The notes under the pieces: model-generated
Databases searched by the model: none
What the model was told of the DNA's origin: nothing
What the model saw: the letters and a program-made list of their open reading frames with translations, nothing else
Program-made: the position numbers and the translations under genes
From: Rhabditophanes sp. KR3021
Lineage: Eukaryota; Nematoda; Chromadorea; Rhabditida; Alloionematidae
NCBI GenBank assembly: GCA_963281155.1
Contig: CAUJLY010000006.1
Span: forward strand, 9,920,001-9,984,000
Length of the DNA: 64,000 bases
Direction of reading: 5' to 3'
Part shown: piece by piece, positions 61,541-64,000 of the stretch
Layout of the letters: the number at the start of each line of letters is the position of its first letter
How positions within the stretch are numbered: the first letter of the stretch is position 1

Positions 61541-63030
61541 GCCCCCACAAAAATAAGAAACTAAAATAATTGATGTTATTTCAAACAATTACCTAGGAAC
61601 TTGCTTTGCCAACAACTCATTTTTTACTTAAATTTGAAACATTAATTAATTACGATATGCTTGTAAATATTGGTGTTTTAAAACTTTCTAAAAAATGTCG
61701 TTCAAATGTGTGTTTCTTGTTTAATTTTAATTGTCTTATTAAACAAAAAAAACGAAATAGTTTATCCAATTTATCTTTCTTTCTAATAATTTATTTTTGA
61801 ATTTTTTTCGCAAAATAAAATGCTTATTATACTCTTTTATTTGTTCCAAATAATCAAAAACGTAATGGTTTTGTATTTGGACAATTGGCAGGACAAAATG
61901 ATGCTCTTTTACTTTTTAATTGCTGCTTAATTGTATATTAAAGTGCTCTTTTTTTGCTAAATTTTTATTATTTAATTTATAAGCATGGGAAAGTAAGCTC
62001 TTTCGTTTTTTGGTATCTAAAAAAGACACAATAGCTTTTATGGCAACGGAATTTAATTGTATTTTAATTATTCAAAACTTTATACGGATGAATTAAAAAT
62101 TGTGAATTAATTAAATAATATGTGAATGAATTAAATTTTATCGTAATCAAATGAGTATAATTTAATTCATTCGTAAGTTACCATTTGCCTCCTAAATTAC
62201 TTTCAAAACGATGTGCAATCATTTTTTATTATCCATTATCACTTACTTTTTTTAATGGTAAGCATTATAGTTTACTGGATGTTTCTTTTTTATCTAGAAT
62301 ACACTTAATGGTATCTTTATTAGTTAGTAGATATCTTGCCTGGTATCATTTTGATGTTTACATTTGATGGCGCCTTTTTGTATTGCTTTAAAATCATGGT
62401 TCGTTTGATGAGTTGATAGTATGCATCATATTTACATTATCAAAGTATAAAATAAGATATAAGATTTGAGATTGTTAATTTAGATACATTTCACAATACA
62501 TTTTTCTTAAACAAAGTAATTTTATTATTGAAGGGGCCTTTGAATAAATAGAAAATCTCGTATTTTCATCTTCTTTGTTTTGAGAAAAAAGCCAATTACT
62601 ACGTTCTTTGTTTTCTGTAGGTAACTTGCAGACGAAAAAAGTATGAATGGTAAATAATTTTGTTTGATATCGTTGATCTAAAGATAGTGCAATTCAATTA
62701 TTTTAAACAAAGAGTAAACTTGCATGACATATAACATTTTAAAGTTCATGCTATTATTTGTTAAACATCACTTGGAAAAAGCCTATGTGCGCAAAAATGT
62801 GCGTCCATTTTTAAATATTTTTAAATGCTCTCAACACCAGTCATCTTTTTCTTTTGATATTCAATATCTTTTTCTACTAACAGGACAGGAGAAAAATTGG
62901 TTGGCAGCTGTCCAGATGAGTATAAAAAGAATATAGCTCACTTTAAGATAATTTTGAGTTTTAAATTATGAATAGGGTTATATATCATTTTTTCCTTTCT
63001 AAATATCATTTTTTCTATATCTATTCCTAG
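61541..63030. other. Intergenic, possible short upstream exon
   Basis: About 1.5 kb, AT-rich. At 62882-62935 a segment after a CTAACAG acceptor reads TGEKLVGSCPDEYKKNIA and might be an exon belonging to the gene at the right edge, but no donor is convincing. Confidence 0.4.
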
Positions 63031-63085
63031 CTGTTTGAAAGTCAGGCCAAGGTATTCAGAGACAAGACAGCTGTAATTGATGATG
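63031..63085 (+). CDS. Isolated exon resembling the start of an AMP-binding domain
   Basis: Between a TTCCTAG acceptor and a GTGAGT donor, 55 nt read LFESQAKVFRDKTAVIDDG. This matches the opening motif of adenylate-forming enzymes (acyl-CoA synthetases, NRPS adenylation domains), which typically read LFExQAxxxPDxxAV. It would be followed by a long intron running to or beyond the window edge. No start codon exon was located. Partial gene; identity is a motif-level guess. Confidence 0.4.
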
Positions 63086-64000
63086 GTGAGTAAGCCTCAA
63101 TTAAATATGAGGCTCTCCCATATAATCAGACCCAAAATTAAATGTACGCAATTTTCCACTCTTTTTCTTTTGGCTATATATTCTCATTTTTATTGTTCGA
63201 ATGAGGCCCTACGTACACACAAACTTTTTAGCCGGCCTCACTTTTTTGTGCTCCCTTACACACATCAACCCCCTGCATTTTAAATGTCCTTTTGGGTATC
63301 TTTTAATAGAACACCACTGAGGCTTCATTTCCATGGGTGTATCTTTTTTGAACAAAAACACTAAATTCGATGAAGCAAATATTACATAGAACCATAGATA
63401 AGACTAAGGCATACCATTATCCTCAGTATTTTAGCTATCGTCTTTATGTGATTCCCACTCAAATATAAGCAATATTTCATACCGATTGAAAGTAACTTGA
63501 TTTATCATTGGTCTACAATTAATCTTTTCATCCTAAATATATACATATCTTTGCATAATTAATTATTTTACTAAGAAATCATTCACCAAACTATTCACAA
63601 CATACCCATATTAATTCCAAATCCCTTTTAGTCGACTTTTAATTTATCAAAAGCTAACTAAAACAAAGCTATCTCTAGTACAAATTGCAGTGTCATCACT
63701 CAACCCTATTCATAAAATAGTTGATTCCTTGATAGGATTTCTGATTAACGAATAGGTCATATAGTCTCTGTTGTATGATATACCTTATTTAAAAAAGACC
63801 GGAATATTATTTGTTAAGATAAACAACTATTCTATTTTGTCCCTATTCAGTAAATAAAGTTATTTTTATTATTTTGAAAGTTGTAGGAAATAGATAATAT
63901 TAGACTGATTTAAAGGGGAATGTTTTGGAGTATTTTTGCTTTTAAATTTATACTATATGGCCAATGATACAAATTTTTTGTTCTTTATATTTTTTGTTCA
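63086..64000. other. Right edge, no coding sequence recognised
   Basis: About 900 nt to the window end without a convincing exon. It may be an intron of the putative AMP-binding gene. The 68-codon frame at 63077-63283 overlaps the proposed donor and looks random. Confidence 0.4.

Overview
The window reads as a nematode genome segment. It carries a cuticle collagen of nematode layout and the nematode-type cholinergic locus, with the vesicular acetylcholine transporter (unc-17) directly upstream of choline acetyltransferase (cha-1) on one strand. Introns are mostly 40-60 nt with GTAAG/TTTCAG borders, and intergenic DNA is strongly AT-rich. An AT-rich clade IV (Strongyloides-like) species fits, but nothing here fixes the genus. 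All gene models below were assembled by eye from splice sites and reading frames; none is supported by transcripts.

Left third (1-21.3 kb): a GT43 glucuronosyltransferase (minus), a broken FICD-type Fic/AMPylation gene, TRAPPC13, a cuticle collagen with a TATA box, a RING-finger protein, a multi-pass SLC35-like transporter (minus), an orphan with a faint COR-like segment (minus), and PA2G4/EBP1 (minus).

Middle (21.3-34 kb): a tandem duplication. Unit 2 (about 27.0-31.7 kb) holds an intact DH-PH-FYVE-PH gene of the FGD/EXC-5 family (Rho-family GEF). Unit 1 (about 24.0-27.0 kb) holds its decayed twin, which later duplicated again internally. On the flanks sit an N/Q/P/Y-rich small protein and a small secreted two-cysteine protein.

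Right half: cha-1 and unc-17 (34.4-39.1 kb, minus), a 6 kb gene-free stretch upstream of them, ferroportin, LRRC58 (minus), LEPROT/Vps55 (minus), a coiled-coil protein, an unresolved small locus, a secreted double Kunitz-like protein (minus), a membrane MARCH protein with two RING-CH domains, a STAT factor with one frame break in a T run, and a lone exon resembling the start of an AMP-binding domain.

The genes are mostly independent single-copy housekeeping or neuronal genes. The clear functional unit is unc-17/cha-1: one protein makes acetylcholine and the other loads it into synaptic vesicles. No tRNA, rRNA, CRISPR array or intact transposon was recognised. I found no clearly new multi-gene system. 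The most unusual items are the FGD duplication and its decay, the tandem RING-CH protein, the Kunitz domain lacking one disulfide pair, and several unexplained coding-like islands.
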